NCBI GenBank assembly: GCA_030752605.1
Contig: JASMDX010000003.1
Location: 26,466 to 90,465, forward strand
Reading direction: 5' to 3'
From: GCA-2731375 sp002731375
GTDB lineage: Bacteria; Pseudomonadota; Alphaproteobacteria; GCA-2731375
DNA length: 64,000 nucleotides
The position numbers were made by a program, and so were the translations under genes. The notes under the pieces were generated by a model. It was not told the DNA's origin, ran no database searches, and saw only the letters and a list, made by a program, of their open reading frames with translations. Shown here in pieces: positions 17,202-26,200 of this stretch (within the stretch, counting starts at the first letter, position 1; every line of letters starts with the position of its first letter).

Positions 17202-19568
17202 ATGGCGGAAGCGGCGGAACAGCAAGGCGAACACGCGATCGACCCGGTCTGCGGCATGACGGTCTCGTTACCCACCGAAAAACCCTCCTTCGAACATGCG
17301 GGCGAGGTCTATTATTTCTGCTGTGCCGGTTGTGCCGGCAAGTTCGAAGGTAATCCCCAAGGCTATCTTGACGGCACCGCCCAGGCGGCGGCCCAGGTTG
17401 CCAAGGAGGCCGCGAAAGCCTTGGCCGCGCAAGAAGAGGGCGGCGACAGCCGAGGCGGCTATATCTGTCCCATGTGCCCCGACGCCTGGAGCGCCACGCC
17501 GGCGGCTTGCCCCGAATGCGGCATGGCGCTGGAAGCGGCCACGGTATCGATGGAGGCCGGGCCCAATGCCGAACTGATCGATATGACACGGCGCTTTTGG
17601 ATCGGCGGCGCCCTTGCCCTGCCTGTATTGATCCTGGCCATGGGGGAGATGATACCGGGCCTTGCCAGCCTTGTCGGCGGTGCGTGGAACCCATGGGCGC
17701 AGCTGGCCCTGAGCAGCCCCGTGGTGCTGTGGGCGGGCTGGCCATTCTTCCAACGGGGTTGGAAATCCCTGGCAACCATGAAGCTGAACATGTTCACCCT
17801 GATCGCCATCGGTACCGGTGCGGCCTACGGCTACAGCGCTATCGCCGTTTTGCTGCCCGGCGTCTTTCCCGAAGGTTTCCACGGCGCGGATGGGCGGGTT
17901 GCCATCTATCTGGAGTCCGCCGCGGCCATCATTACCCTGGTGTTGCTGGGGCAGGTGATGGAGCTGCGCGCCCGTGAGCACACCTCGGGTGCCTTGCGGA
18001 CCTTGCTGGATCTGGCGCCCAAGACCGCCTGGCGTCTGAACGACGATGGCGGGGAGGAAGAAGTCAGCCTGACCGAAGTGCGGGTGGGCGATCGGTTGCG
18101 GATCAGGCCCGGCGAAGGCATTCCGGTAGATGGCGAGATCGTGAACGGCCACAGCGCGGTCGATGAAGCGATGATTACGGGCGAGCCCCTGCCGGTAGAG
18201 AAAATCACCAGCGACGGCGTCATCGGCGGCACGCTTAATGGCACCGGTGCCCTGGTCATACGGGCCGACAAGGTGGGCGCGGAGACCATGCTGGCCCGAA
18301 TTGTCCAGATGGTAGCGGAGGCACAGCGCAGCCGGGCGCCGATCCAGCGCATCGCCGATACGGTGGCCGGCTATTTCGTCCCCATCGTTGTCGCCTGCGC
18401 CATTGCTGCTTTCGCCGCCTGGGCCATTTGGGGGCCCAGCCCCGCCCTGGCATATGCATTGCTGGCCGCCGTGTCCGTGTTGATCATTGCCTGTCCCTGC
18501 GCCCTGGGCCTGGCCACGCCCATGGCGATCATGGTGGGCACCGGGCGCGGTGCCCAGGCCGGCGTCTTGATCAAGAGCGCCGAGGCGTTGGAGCGTTTCG
18601 AAAAAGTCGATATGCTGGTCGTCGATAAGACCGGTACCCTAACCATGGGCAAACCGGCCTTGCAAAAAGTCATCGCCGCGCCCGGTTTCCAGGAGAACGA
18701 GGTTTTGGCCCTAGTGGCGAGCCTGGAGCGGGCCAGCGAACATCCCCTGGCCGCTGCTGTCGTTGCTGGCGCCCAGGCGCGGGAGCTGACGTTGGTCGAG
18801 CCAACCGGATTTCAGGCAACCATTGGCAAAGGTGTTGCAGGAGAGGTCGATGGCCGCGCGGTGGCTTTCGGCAACGCCGCCATGATGGCCGCGCGGGGCG
18901 CGGATATATCCGGTCTAGAGGCGGACGATTTGCGCAATCAGGGTGCCACCGCCATGTTCGCGGCGATCGACGGCAAGGCCGCTGGTCTGATCGCCGTCGC
19001 CGACCCGATCAAGGAGACCACGCCCAGCGCCATCCAGGCCCTACATGGGGAAGGTTTGCGCATCGTGATGCTGACCGGCGACAACCGCGCAACGGCGGAG
19101 GCGGTGGCGGCGCGGCTGAATATCGATGAGATCATCGCCGATGTCCTGCCCGACGAGAAGAGCGCGGCGGTGCGCCGGCTGCAGGATCAGGGCCATGTGG
19201 TGGCCATGGCCGGCGACGGCGTCAACGATGCCCCCGCCCTGGCCCAGGCCAACATCGGCATCGCCATGGGAACCGGCACCGACGTTGCGATCGAAAGCGC
19301 CGGCGTTACCCTGGTCAAGGGCGATCTTTATGGCATCGTGCGGGCCCGGCGGATCAGCCGGGCGACCATGCGTAATATCCGGCAAAATCTATTTTTTGCC
19401 TTTTTCTACAACGCCCTTGGCGTACCCCTGGCGGCGGGCGTGTTGTATCCGTTCTTTGGCCTGTTGCTCAGCCCCATGATCGCCGCCGCCGCCATGAGTT
19501 TGAGCTCCGTTTCGGTGATCACGAACGCGCTGCGCCTGCGCACCATACACTTGGAGATCAAGTCATGA
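17202..19568 (+). CDS. copA: Copper-translocating P1B-type ATPase
   Basis: A 788-residue copper exporter of the inner membrane. Two metal-binding modules precede the core: a YHS domain (DPVCGMTV, residues about 14-57, with a CCAGC cluster) and a heavy-metal-binding segment (YICPMCPD ... CPECGMALE, about 88-111). The core has TGEPLPVEK, the membrane ACPCALGLATP motif (CPC), DKTGTLTMGK with the phosphorylated Asp, SEHPLAAA and AGDGVNDAP. The ATG at 17202 is used. Its stop overlaps the cueR start. The CPC motif and CueR context indicate Cu(I). Confidence 0.95.
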   Translation: MAEAAEQQGEHAIDPVCGMTVSLPTEKPSFEHAGEVYYFCCAGCAGKFEGNPQGYLDGTAQAAAQVAKEAAKALAAQEEGGDSRGGYICPMCPDAWSATPAACPECGMALEAATVSMEAGPNAELIDMTRRFWIGGALALPVLILAMGEMIPGLASLVGGAWNPWAQLALSSPVVLWAGWPFFQRGWKSLATMKLNMFTLIAIGTGAAYGYSAIAVLLPGVFPEGFHGADGRVAIYLESAAAIITLVLLGQVMELRAREHTSGALRTLLDLAPKTAWRLNDDGGEEEVSLTEVRVGDRLRIRPGEGIPVDGEIVNGHSAVDEAMITGEPLPVEKITSDGVIGGTLNGTGALVIRADKVGAETMLARIVQMVAEAQRSRAPIQRIADTVAGYFVPIVVACAIAAFAAWAIWGPSPALAYALLAAVSVLIIACPCALGLATPMAIMVGTGRGAQAGVLIKSAEALERFEKVDMLVVDKTGTLTMGKPALQKVIAAPGFQENEVLALVASLERASEHPLAAAVVAGAQARELTLVEPTGFQATIGKGVAGEVDGRAVAFGNAAMMAARGADISGLEADDLRNQGATAMFAAIDGKAAGLIAVADPIKETTPSAIQALHGEGLRIVMLTGDNRATAEAVAARLNIDEIIADVLPDEKSAAVRRLQDQGHVVAMAGDGVNDAPALAQANIGIAMGTGTDVAIESAGVTLVKGDLYGIVRARRISRATMRNIRQNLFFAFFYNALGVPLAAGVLYPFFGLLLSPMIAAAAMSLSSVSVITNALRLRTIHLEIKS

Positions 19569-19987
19569 ATATCGGCGATGCCGCCAAGGCCACCGGCCTA
19601 TCCTCGAAGACCATTCGCTATTACGAAAGCATTGATCTGATCGCCGCCGACCGCATGGAGAACGGTTACCGCAGCTATACGGAGGCCCATGTCCACAAGC
19701 TGCGCTTCGTGCAAAGGGCGCGCGGTCTGGGCTTCTCCATCGATGATTGCCGGGCGCTTCTGTCGCTTTATGAAGACAAGCACCGGGCCAGCGCCGAGGT
19801 TAAGAACATCGCGCAAAAGCACCTCGAAGACATCGAAGGCAAGATCAGCGAATTGCAGGATCTGCAGGAAACATTGTCACACCTGATCGAGCACTGCGCC
19901 GGCGATCACCGTCCCGACTGCCCCATCATGGATGGTCTGTCAGGCGAACAGCACGAAGTTTTCGGCAAGGCGCCGAAGCTGCAGTGA
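19565..19987 (+). CDS. cueR: MerR-family copper-responsive regulator
   Basis: A 140-residue MerR-family activator. The N-terminal winged helix MNIGDAAKATGLSSKTIRYY is diagnostic. A coiled-coil dimerisation helix follows (about residues 80-110). The metal-binding loop HCAGDHRPDCPIMD has two Cys separated by seven residues, the CueR-type Cu(I)/Ag(I) pattern. It is coupled to copA (ATGA overlap) and should act on the long-spacer promoter upstream of copA. Confidence 0.93.
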   Translation: MNIGDAAKATGLSSKTIRYYESIDLIAADRMENGYRSYTEAHVHKLRFVQRARGLGFSIDDCRALLSLYEDKHRASAEVKNIAQKHLEDIEGKISELQDLQETLSHLIEHCAGDHRPDCPIMDGLSGEQHEVFGKAPKLQ

Positions 19988-19996
19988 TTTTACGAA

Positions 19997-20024
19997 GCGC
20001 CGATCAGTCGGCGCATTACTTTTG
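19997..20024 (+). terminator. Probable intrinsic terminator after cueR
   Basis: A perfect 7-bp stem, GCGCCGA and TCGGCGC around a TCAG loop (19997-20014), is followed by ATTACTTTTG. The T-run is short, so termination may be partial. It would end the copA-cueR transcript before the decayed cytochrome gene. Confidence 0.6.
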
Positions 20025-20045
20025 TGAAAACGAGCACGGCATATC

Positions 20046-20474
20046 ATGAACAAAAAAACCTCGGAAAATACCAACCTGATGGTGCGCCTGAAGGCAAAGC
20101 TGCCGGCACTGGCGGTATTGGCCGTCGTGGCGGGCGGCGCCTGGGTGATGATCAATCAATCGATACAGCAAAGCAGTTCGGTGACCGTCGATGTAAAGGT
20201 GCCGAAACTATCGGCGATGGGGCTGCAAGGCGAGAATGCCGGCGGCGGACCGGGCGGGCCGCCGCTGGCACACAAGATCTATCAACCCGGACATCACGCC
20301 GACGGCGCCTTTTCGTTTGCCTTGAAAAAAGGCGTCGGCTAGCATCATTGGCGTTTCGGCAGCATGCTGCCCCAGCCCCAAGTCAGCGCAACGGATACCA
20401 AGGCCTTCATCGGCTATGTCCACGAGCTGCAAGTGGCGAACGGTATCTCCCATGAACCCCACCGCATGCGCTAA
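20046..20474 (+). pseudogene. Decayed cytochrome c gene with amber stop and lost heme motif
   Basis: The frame starts with MNKKTSENTNLMVRL and one membrane anchor, then KIYQPGHHADGAFSFALKKG. It meets TAG at 20340-20342. Reading on in the same frame gives HHWRFGSMLPQPQVS, then TKAFIGYVHELQVANGI, up to TAA at 20472-20474. That is the normal C-terminal half of small cytochromes c often found near copper genes, including the Met ligand region. The segment before GPPLAHKIY, where a CxxCH heme motif is expected, reads LQGENAGGGPGG with no Cys, so that motif has been lost. Two independent lesions argue for a dead gene rather than programmed readthrough. Confidence 0.8.
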
Positions 20475-20479
20475 AAGGC

Positions 20480-21535
20480 CTAGCTCGCAGGCAGGAATAC
20501 GCCCTTGCCGGTTTTCTGCTGATCGAACAGTTGGTAGGCCTCTTCCGCCTGGTCCAACTTCCAGCGGTGGGTGAACAGGCGGTCCACATCGACGCCACGG
20601 TCGGCGACAAAGCGGGCACAATCGGCCAAACCGACATTGGAAAAAGTCCACGACCCGATCAAGGTGACTTGCCGGCGCAGCAGATCTGGGCTGACCTCCA
20701 AAGTCACCTCGCCGCCCTCGCCCACATAGCAGCACGCGCCCCAGGCCCGCGTCGCGCGCACCGCCTGGGCCCGCGCCTGGGCCGAGGATGAGGCGTCCAG
20801 GGTTTTCTCGGCGCCCTCGCCGTGGGTCAGATCCCGGATCGCCTGTACCGGGTCATCGGCCATGGGGTCAAGGACGACATCCGCACCCAATTCAGCGGCA
20901 AGCTGACGGCGCTCGGGCGAGATATCCAGGGCAATCACGCGGGCACCCATGGCATGAGCAAGCTGGGTGACAGACAGGCCGACCGGTCCTTGGCCAAAGA
21001 CGGCAATGGTCTCGTCGCCATGTAGGGACAACCGTTGCAGGGCGCCAAAGGCCGTTCCGGTGCCGCAGGCGATGGCCGCCCCGGTCTCGAACGATAGTTC
21101 ATCAGGCAACGTCACCAGGCTTTCGACTGGCACCTTCATATAAGGGGCATGGGCGCCATGGGCGACCGAGCCGAAGACCACCGCTCCATCCGCACACATT
21201 TGCCGCCAGCCCGCCATGCAGTGGCGGCAGACGCCGCAGCCATCATAGTGAAAGTCAATCACTCGCTGGCCGATCCGGGCCTCGCGCCCGGTCACCGCCG
21301 AACCAAGCTCGACCACGATGCCACAGGGTTCGTGCCCGGCGATCACCGGTTCCATCGAGCGCTTGATGCCGCCGCGCACCACGCCGGGAATGAAGGGTTC
21401 GCGGTAGCCCTTGAGGTCGGTGCCACACATTCCGGAGGCCTTGATCTCCAGGATCACATCCCGCGGACCCGGTTGCGGATCGGGAAATTCGCGCAACTCG
21501 GTCCTGCTTTCGCCAATAAATACGACACCCTTCAT
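20480..21535 (-). CDS. Zinc-dependent MDR alcohol/polyol dehydrogenase
   Basis: A 351-residue medium-chain dehydrogenase. The catalytic zinc site includes MCGTDLKGY and GHEPCGIVVELGS. The structural zinc loop is GCGVCRHCMAGWRQMC with four Cys. The NAD-binding glycine motif is VFGQGPVGLS at about residue 180. It resembles threonine/sorbitol-dehydrogenase-like members. It diverges from the lyase gene at 21681, with an inverted repeat between them. Confidence 0.9.
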   Translation of the reverse strand: MKGVVFIGESRTELREFPDPQPGPRDVILEIKASGMCGTDLKGYREPFIPGVVRGGIKRSMEPVIAGHEPCGIVVELGSAVTGREARIGQRVIDFHYDGCGVCRHCMAGWRQMCADGAVVFGSVAHGAHAPYMKVPVESLVTLPDELSFETGAAIACGTGTAFGALQRLSLHGDETIAVFGQGPVGLSVTQLAHAMGARVIALDISPERRQLAAELGADVVLDPMADDPVQAIRDLTHGEGAEKTLDASSSAQARAQAVRATRAWGACCYVGEGGEVTLEVSPDLLRRQVTLIGSWTFSNVGLADCARFVADRGVDVDRLFTHRWKLDQAEEAYQLFDQQKTGKGVFLPAS

Positions 21536-21612
21536 TTCGCTGACCTCCCAAGCACTGATTACGGAACTAAATAGCTAGATTAAGGCACTAAATTTCCAGA
21601 CTAGCTATCGCC

Positions 21613-21634
21613 ATTGTGCGCGAAGGTGCACAAT
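21613..21634. promoter_or_regulatory. Inverted repeat between divergent dehydrogenase and lyase genes
   Basis: Seven-base arms ATTGTGC and GCACAAT are separated by eight bases. The position, about 80 bases from one start and 47 from the other, fits an operator for a GntR- or LacI-type regulator. No regulator gene is adjacent, so the assignment is only positional. Confidence 0.4.
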
Positions 21635-21680
21635 CGAAGCAACAAACGCGCGAAGAACTTGCATACAGGGAGACAACGTC

Positions 21681-23039
21681 ATGCAGCAGGACAATCCCAC
21701 ATCACTACGTGTTCCTGATCCAGGTGTCGCGGACCTGTTGGCGCAGGACGCGCGTTGGCAGGCCTGGTTGGATGTGGAGGCGGCGCTGGCCAGGGCAGAG
21801 GCCGAGTTGGACATGATACCGGCGGCGGCGGCAACCGAAATCACCCGAAAATGCGACCTTGCGTTGTTTGACCGCGCGCGCCTTACGGAAGGCTTTCAGC
21901 GCACCGGGCACAGCCTGGTGCCACTGATCTGGGAGTTGTCGCGACTATGTGATGGCGATGCCGGCAACTACGTGCATTGGGGTGCGACGACACAGAACAT
22001 CACCCAGACCGGCGATCTATTGCAGTTGCGCAAGGTGCATCGGGTCTTCCTGCGCCAGCTGGGCGCGATCCTTGCCGCCCTGGCCGATCTGGCTGAACGG
22101 TCGAAGGACATGGCGCTGCCAGGCCGCACTCATGGGCAACACGCGGTACCCGCAACCTACGGCCTCAAGGTCGCGGTCTGGATCGACGAGTTCGCCCGCC
22201 ATGTGGAGCGCCTTGAACAGTGCGGGCCGCGGGTCTTTCAGACCATGCTAGGCGGGGCGGCGGGAACCGCCGCCTCCTTCGGCGCTCAGGGCCTGGAAGT
22301 ACAGGCACGGCTGGCCGCCCATCTGGATATGCCGCCAATGCCGGTGCCAGCCCGCACCATCATGGATCATTTGGCCGAACACATCATGGCGTTGGCCTTG
22401 TTGGCGGCCAGTTGCGGCAAATTCGCCAACGAGATCTATACCGGCATGAAGCAGGAGTTTGGCGAGGTCGAGGAGCCGATTTCCGCCGGCACCGTCGGCA
22501 GTTCCACCATGCCGCAAAAGCGCAATCCGTTTACCTCGCAAGACATCATGGCCTATGCGGCGCAAATCCGTACCATGGTGCCCCTGGCCCTGGAAGCGGT
22601 GATGACCGAGCATGAGGCAAACCGGCAGACCTCGTTGATGATGCGACAGGCGCAAAATCAGGTCTGCGTTCTCATGGGGGATACGCTGGAGCGGGTGCGG
22701 ATCCTGGCCGAGGGCATTGTGCTGAAGCCGGAGCGCATGCGCGCCAACCTCGACCTGACCAAGGGCTTGATCATGGCGGAGCCGATCATGCTGGCCCTGG
22801 GCGAGTTCGTGGGCCGGCAGGAGGCGCATGATATCGTTTACGACGCGGCCCAAGCGGTTGCGGTCGGCGAAAGCAGCTTTAGCGAACTGCTAGGCGCCGA
22901 CCCGCGCTTCAACCAATATTTGTCGCCAGAACAGATGGTGCGCATGCTGGACCCAACCAGATACACCGGCCTAAGCAGCCAGATCGCCCAGGAACAGGCG
23001 CAGCGCGCCCGCATCATGGCAAAAGGGCTTGCTGACTAA
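21681..23039 (+). CDS. Fumarase/aspartase-superfamily lyase (PurB/PcaB-like)
   Basis: A 452-residue lyase. The superfamily signature GSSTMPQKRNP lies at about residues 272-282, and HWGATTQNITQTGD and LPGRTHGQHAVPATYGLKV supply the other two active-site segments. The sequence fits adenylosuccinate lyase or 3-carboxy-cis,cis-muconate cycloisomerase relatives. Without purine neighbours, and next to a dehydrogenase, a catabolic role (argininosuccinate/aspartase-like or PcaB-like) is more likely than PurB. An AGGGAGA site precedes the ATG. Confidence 0.85.
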   Translation: MQQDNPTSLRVPDPGVADLLAQDARWQAWLDVEAALARAEAELDMIPAAAATEITRKCDLALFDRARLTEGFQRTGHSLVPLIWELSRLCDGDAGNYVHWGATTQNITQTGDLLQLRKVHRVFLRQLGAILAALADLAERSKDMALPGRTHGQHAVPATYGLKVAVWIDEFARHVERLEQCGPRVFQTMLGGAAGTAASFGAQGLEVQARLAAHLDMPPMPVPARTIMDHLAEHIMALALLAASCGKFANEIYTGMKQEFGEVEEPISAGTVGSSTMPQKRNPFTSQDIMAYAAQIRTMVPLALEAVMTEHEANRQTSLMMRQAQNQVCVLMGDTLERVRILAEGIVLKPERMRANLDLTKGLIMAEPIMLALGEFVGRQEAHDIVYDAAQAVAVGESSFSELLGADPRFNQYLSPEQMVRMLDPTRYTGLSSQIAQEQAQRARIMAKGLAD

Positions 23040-23058
23040 GGTTGCATGGGCATTTCGG

Positions 23059-23730
23059 CTATTTTTTGGCCCTGTCCAAGGCTTCTTGAATGTTAATGAA
23101 ATGGCGCATGCGGTCGACCATGACCTCGGCCGAGGTCGTCGCCATGCCGAAGTTGAAAACAGCCAGCCCCCGGCCATCGACACCGACCAGATAGATCGAG
23201 GTCGTGTGGCCCATGGAATAGTCTTCCTCGGCATCGGCGCTTTTATCCTCGCCGTCGTCCTTGGGCAGCACGGTCTTGTTGTAATAAACGCGGTAGCCTT
23301 TTGCCGCCTTGGCGATTTGCTTCGCCGTGCCAGTCAGGCCAACGAGCCTGGGATGGAACGCTTCCACATAGTCCTTCATCACGTCGGCATCATCGCGCGC
23401 AGGATCAATTGTGATGAAAATCGGCTGTACCCAATCTGCCTGCTCGCCCAGCATGTCCATGGATGTGCTCATGGCCTGCAAACCGGTCGGACAGACATCG
23501 GGACAATAAGTATAACCAAAGGCGATCAGCATGAGTTTGCCCCGGTAAGTCTCGTCCGTGACCTGCCGCCCCGTATGATCGGCCAAGGTGAACGGACCGC
23601 TGGGCGGATTCATGGTTATGGGATCGATCTTCTCCGCCACCGGGTCGGAATACAGCAAATAGCCCACCGCGCCGCCGGCAAGGCCGGTGCCGAAGACGAT
23701 CGCCAGGATGGCCATGGCCATTTTGCTCAT
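23059..23730 (-). CDS. Sco1/SenC-family copper chaperone
   Basis: A 223-residue membrane-anchored thioredoxin-fold protein. An N-terminal helix (MAMAILAIVFGTGLAGGAVGYLL) is followed by the copper-binding CPDVCP motif (TYCPDVCPTGLQ) and by the conserved His in MGHTTSIYLVG. Sco proteins deliver copper to CuA sites of cytochrome oxidase and also of NosZ. It forms a minus-strand pair with the TlpA-like gene, next to the cytochrome island, and could serve the CuA domain of the NosZ-like enzyme. Confidence 0.92.
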   Translation of the reverse strand: MSKMAMAILAIVFGTGLAGGAVGYLLYSDPVAEKIDPITMNPPSGPFTLADHTGRQVTDETYRGKLMLIAFGYTYCPDVCPTGLQAMSTSMDMLGEQADWVQPIFITIDPARDDADVMKDYVEAFHPRLVGLTGTAKQIAKAAKGYRVYYNKTVLPKDDGEDKSADAEEDYSMGHTTSIYLVGVDGRGLAVFNFGMATTSAEVMVDRMRHFINIQEALDRAKK

Positions 23731-23761
23731 TGAGAGATCCCTTGTTTTTCCGCCGCCTGGG

Positions 23762-24289
23762 TCATAGTAGTTTCTCCAGTTCGTACTTCAACAACGTCTC
23801 GGTAACGGCGCCGGAGTGGACGTAGGTGATGTAGCCTTCGCGGTCGACGAAGAATGTATAGGGCAAGCCATGCAGGCCGTAATCCCGTTTTATGCTACCG
23901 GTCAGATCTAGGCCGGAAGGATAAGTAATGCTGTTCTTCGCCAGGAACTGTCGCGCCATGATTTCGGTGTCGTCGATGCCGACGCCGACGAACATCGCTC
24001 CCTTCGCGACGTATTCCTGGTAAACCTTTTCAAGACCATTGGCCTCGATGCCGCAGGTAGTGCACCACGAGGCGAAGAAATTGATCACCACGGGACCACC
24101 CCTATGATCGCCCAGGCGAAATTCGCCGCCGCCGTCAAACCGCGTTATCGTGAAATCGGGCGCCAGGCTTCTTCCCGCCGTGGCGCCGCCGTCCTCGTCC
24201 TGGCAGCCCTGCAGAAAAAATGGGATGAACAGGAGCAGGACGACACCTAAAAATCGAATTCGCCCCGAATTTCGCCGCCACTTCCGCAT
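23762..24289 (-). CDS. TlpA/ResA-like thioredoxin lipoprotein
   Basis: A 175-residue periplasmic redoxin. From the ATG at 24289 it has a signal peptide ending in a lipobox (FFLQGC), then a thioredoxin fold with FFASWCTTCGIEANG (CxxC), a cis-Pro region LHGLPYTFFVD and a C-terminal THSGAV-like ending. The longer frame adds 16 residues before the signal peptide and is rejected. It probably reduces Cys pairs in apocytochromes or in the CuA site. It is 31 bases from Sco1. Confidence 0.9.
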   Translation of the reverse strand: MRKWRRNSGRIRFLGVVLLLFIPFFLQGCQDEDGGATAGRSLAPDFTITRFDGGGEFRLGDHRGGPVVINFFASWCTTCGIEANGLEKVYQEYVAKGAMFVGVGIDDTEIMARQFLAKNSITYPSGLDLTGSIKRDYGLHGLPYTFFVDREGYITYVHSGAVTETLLKYELEKLL

Positions 24290-24404
24290 CAAATATACCG
24301 CCTTGGCCTCATCCTTGATCGATGCCCTTCGCCGCATTTTTCTGTTTCTTTCCGGGCGGTTCGCGAAAGCGCAAAAGCTAACATTTTCAATAATTTAGGC
24401 ATTC

Positions 24405-24419
24405 TAGACTGACAGTCTA
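24405..24419. promoter_or_regulatory. Short inverted repeat in the TlpA/cytochrome intergenic region
   Basis: TAGACT and AGTCTA flank a three-base GAC. It lies between the divergent TlpA-like gene and the cytochrome c operon, 15 bases from the FNR-like box. It may be a half of a regulatory element; no assignment is possible. Confidence 0.25.
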
Positions 24420-24433
24420 TATCCCCACGGTCC

Positions 24434-24447
24434 TTGACCTGTATCAA
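24434..24447. promoter_or_regulatory. FNR/NNR-like box before the cytochrome c operon
   Basis: TTGACCTGTATCAA matches the FNR-family consensus TTGAT-N4-ATCAA at nine of ten positions. It is 67 bases from the cytochrome c start at 24515 and 144 from the divergent TlpA-like start. FNR, FixK and NNR/DNR factors use such sites for low-oxygen or nitric-oxide induction. Similar boxes lie in front of the other two island operons. Confidence 0.65.
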
Positions 24448-24514
24448 ACGCCATGGCCTTGATCCAAGGTAGGGTTCGGGGCTGTTGTGAAGCTTGAAGG
24501 CGTAGGAAAAAAGG

Positions 24515-24937
24515 ATGAAAAAAATCAGCTCCTTATTGCTTGTTGGCGCCCTGTTGGGAGCCGGATTTTTCGCCGCCGGCCAGGCCGTTGGCGGACAGCA
24601 ATCCGACCCGACAGCCGCGTCCGCTTGGAAGGCGGGAAATGAAGACGGGGGCGGCAATTTTCTGAGCTATTGCATGCCGTGCCATGGCGACACCGGCAAG
24701 GGCGACGGCATGCTGTCGGAAGACCTTGATGTCAAGCCAAGGAACCTTTCGAGCCCCAAGTTCCTTTCTTCGAAATCGGACAAATATCTTTTCAAGGTCA
24801 TCAAGGATGGCGGCGCCTCCGTCGGCCTGACCGAGAACATGACACCGTTCGCGGAGCAACTTAGCGACAAGGAAATCCGCAACATTATTGCCTACCTCAG
24901 GAAGGAAATTTGCAAGTGCGAGTTCAAGGAGGACTAG
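24515..24937 (+). CDS. Periplasmic monoheme cytochrome c
   Basis: A 140-residue class I-type cytochrome c. The signal peptide is MKKISSLLLVGALLGAGFFA. The heme motif is CMPCH at about residue 53 within NFLSYCMPCHGDTGKGDG, and NMTPFAEQLSDKEIRNIIAYL supplies the Met ligand and the final helix. It ends in CKCEFKED, two additional Cys at the C-terminus that are unusual. First gene of the plus-strand cytochrome-assembly operon, behind the FNR-like box. Confidence 0.92.
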   Translation: MKKISSLLLVGALLGAGFFAAGQAVGGQQSDPTAASAWKAGNEDGGGNFLSYCMPCHGDTGKGDGMLSEDLDVKPRNLSSPKFLSSKSDKYLFKVIKDGGASVGLTENMTPFAEQLSDKEIRNIIAYLRKEICKCEFKED

Positions 24938-24967
24938 TCCAGCCTTGAACCACGGCGGATAAATGTG

Positions 24968-25744
24968 ATGCGATCAAGGATCCTGATACCCTGGCTGTCT
25001 TTGGTCCTGCTGCTGTCCCCATTCCTGGCGGCGGAAACGCGGGCCGATGATGAGCTGACAATTGGCCGGATGCGGGTCATGATATGGCCCGAATATGACG
25101 ATCCTTCAATCCTGGTGGTCTACGATGGCCGTTTTGCCGATGACTCGAAATTCCCCACCGTCACGGATTTCCTCATCCCCAAGGATGCCATTATCAATGA
25201 CATCTGCAGCCTGTCGCCGGGCGGACAGCATTTCTGCCAGTTATACGATATCAGCGAGGGGGAACACTACAATCGGGTCCGCCTCTCGCTGCCGTTCTCG
25301 AATTTCTATGTCAGCTTTCATCTTGCCCCGATCGACCTTGATAGCGCGAATAGGCAAATTGAATACGCCATCAAGGCCAATCATCCGATCGACAACATGG
25401 AAGTGGATATTCAGCAGCCCTTGCGCACGACATCGTTCGCCATTTCTCCACCGGGGGGCAAGGCAAGCACTGATAAAGACTTCAATCATTTCAACTATGT
25501 CCTGGAAGACATCGCCAAAGGCGAGGATCGGGTATTCAAGATTGCCTACACGAAAGAAACCAGGGAACCGTCGGTGGACGTCAAATACGCCTCCATGACC
25601 GGACGACGGGTCTGGGGCTCGCCCTATCAGACCCAGCGCAACGTTCGCACCATTGTCTATGCCGTCTTCGGCACCGGCATGGTTTTGGTGGTAGCCGCGC
25701 TGTTCTGGATCGTCCGGACAAGACGGCGGCGGGCATCGCCATGA
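24968..25744 (+). CDS. Unknown secreted, membrane-anchored protein of the cytochrome operon
   Basis: A 258-residue protein with an N-terminal signal peptide (ILIPWLSLVLLLSPFLAAE), a beta-rich exported part of about 190 residues, and one C-terminal membrane helix (VRTIVYAVFGTGMVLVVAAL) followed by a basic tail. Two Cys (ICSLSPGGQHFC) could form a disulfide. No heme motif. It resembles an exported immunoglobulin-like or carbohydrate-binding module, but I do not recognise a family. It overlaps ccmH by four bases, which suggests a role in apocytochrome handling. Confidence 0.75.
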   Translation: MRSRILIPWLSLVLLLSPFLAAETRADDELTIGRMRVMIWPEYDDPSILVVYDGRFADDSKFPTVTDFLIPKDAIINDICSLSPGGQHFCQLYDISEGEHYNRVRLSLPFSNFYVSFHLAPIDLDSANRQIEYAIKANHPIDNMEVDIQQPLRTTSFAISPPGGKASTDKDFNHFNYVLEDIAKGEDRVFKIAYTKETREPSVDVKYASMTGRRVWGSPYQTQRNVRTIVYAVFGTGMVLVVAALFWIVRTRRRRASP

Positions 25745-26187
25745 TGGCCGGCGCAATCAGCTCGACCGGACAACGGTGCGGCCTGTTCAGGGTGTTGCTG
25801 TTCGCGGTTCTGCTGATTTTGCCGAAAGCCGCCCTGGCCCTGACGGTCGGCGAGGTGGCCAGGGATCTGGCCTGTCCTTGTGAATGCCCGCTTATCCTGG
25901 AAGATTGCAATATGACCTGCGGTCTCGACTGGAAGGCGGAAATTGGCGAAATGATCAAGAATGGGAAAACCAAGCAGCAGATCATGGACTACTTCATCGC
26001 CTCGTACGGCGAAGAGGCGCGGCTGACCACGATGCAAAAGATCAACGGCAAGGTCTACCAATACACCAGAGGTTTTGGCACCATGGATTGGATATTATTG
26101 TGGTCTGGTGTCGGGCTCTGGGCTTTGGTTCTAATAGGCGGTATCTATTTTGGCGTTAGACAAGCCTTCACCCGAGCTGCCGTCTAG
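25741..26187 (+). CDS. CcmH/CycL-like cytochrome c maturation protein
   Basis: A 148-residue protein with a signal peptide, a short three-helix domain and a C-terminal membrane helix (LLWSGVGLWALVLIGGIYFG), the CcmH N-domain layout. Classical CcmH has LRCxxCQ; here the motif is LACPCECP (Cys 45, 47 and 49) followed by DCNMTC (56 and 60), a Cys-rich variant. GEMIKNGKTKQQIMDYFIASYGE matches the CcmH helix. It would reduce or hold apocytochrome Cys pairs for heme ligation. No other ccm gene is in the window. Confidence 0.85.
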   Translation: MMAGAISSTGQRCGLFRVLLFAVLLILPKAALALTVGEVARDLACPCECPLILEDCNMTCGLDWKAEIGEMIKNGKTKQQIMDYFIASYGEEARLTTMQKINGKVYQYTRGFGTMDWILLWSGVGLWALVLIGGIYFGVRQAFTRAAV

Positions 26188-26200
26188 AGTGAGGCATTTC

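Noticed and set aside
20024..20455. A 143-codon open frame overlapping the decayed cytochrome gene
   Set aside because: Its translation is Arg/Gly-rich without motif; the cytochrome frame beside it has clear homology on both sides of the TAG.
21681..23039. Adenylosuccinate lyase (purB)
   Set aside because: The superfamily signature is shared by several lyases, and no purine genes are adjacent; left as PurB/PcaB-like.
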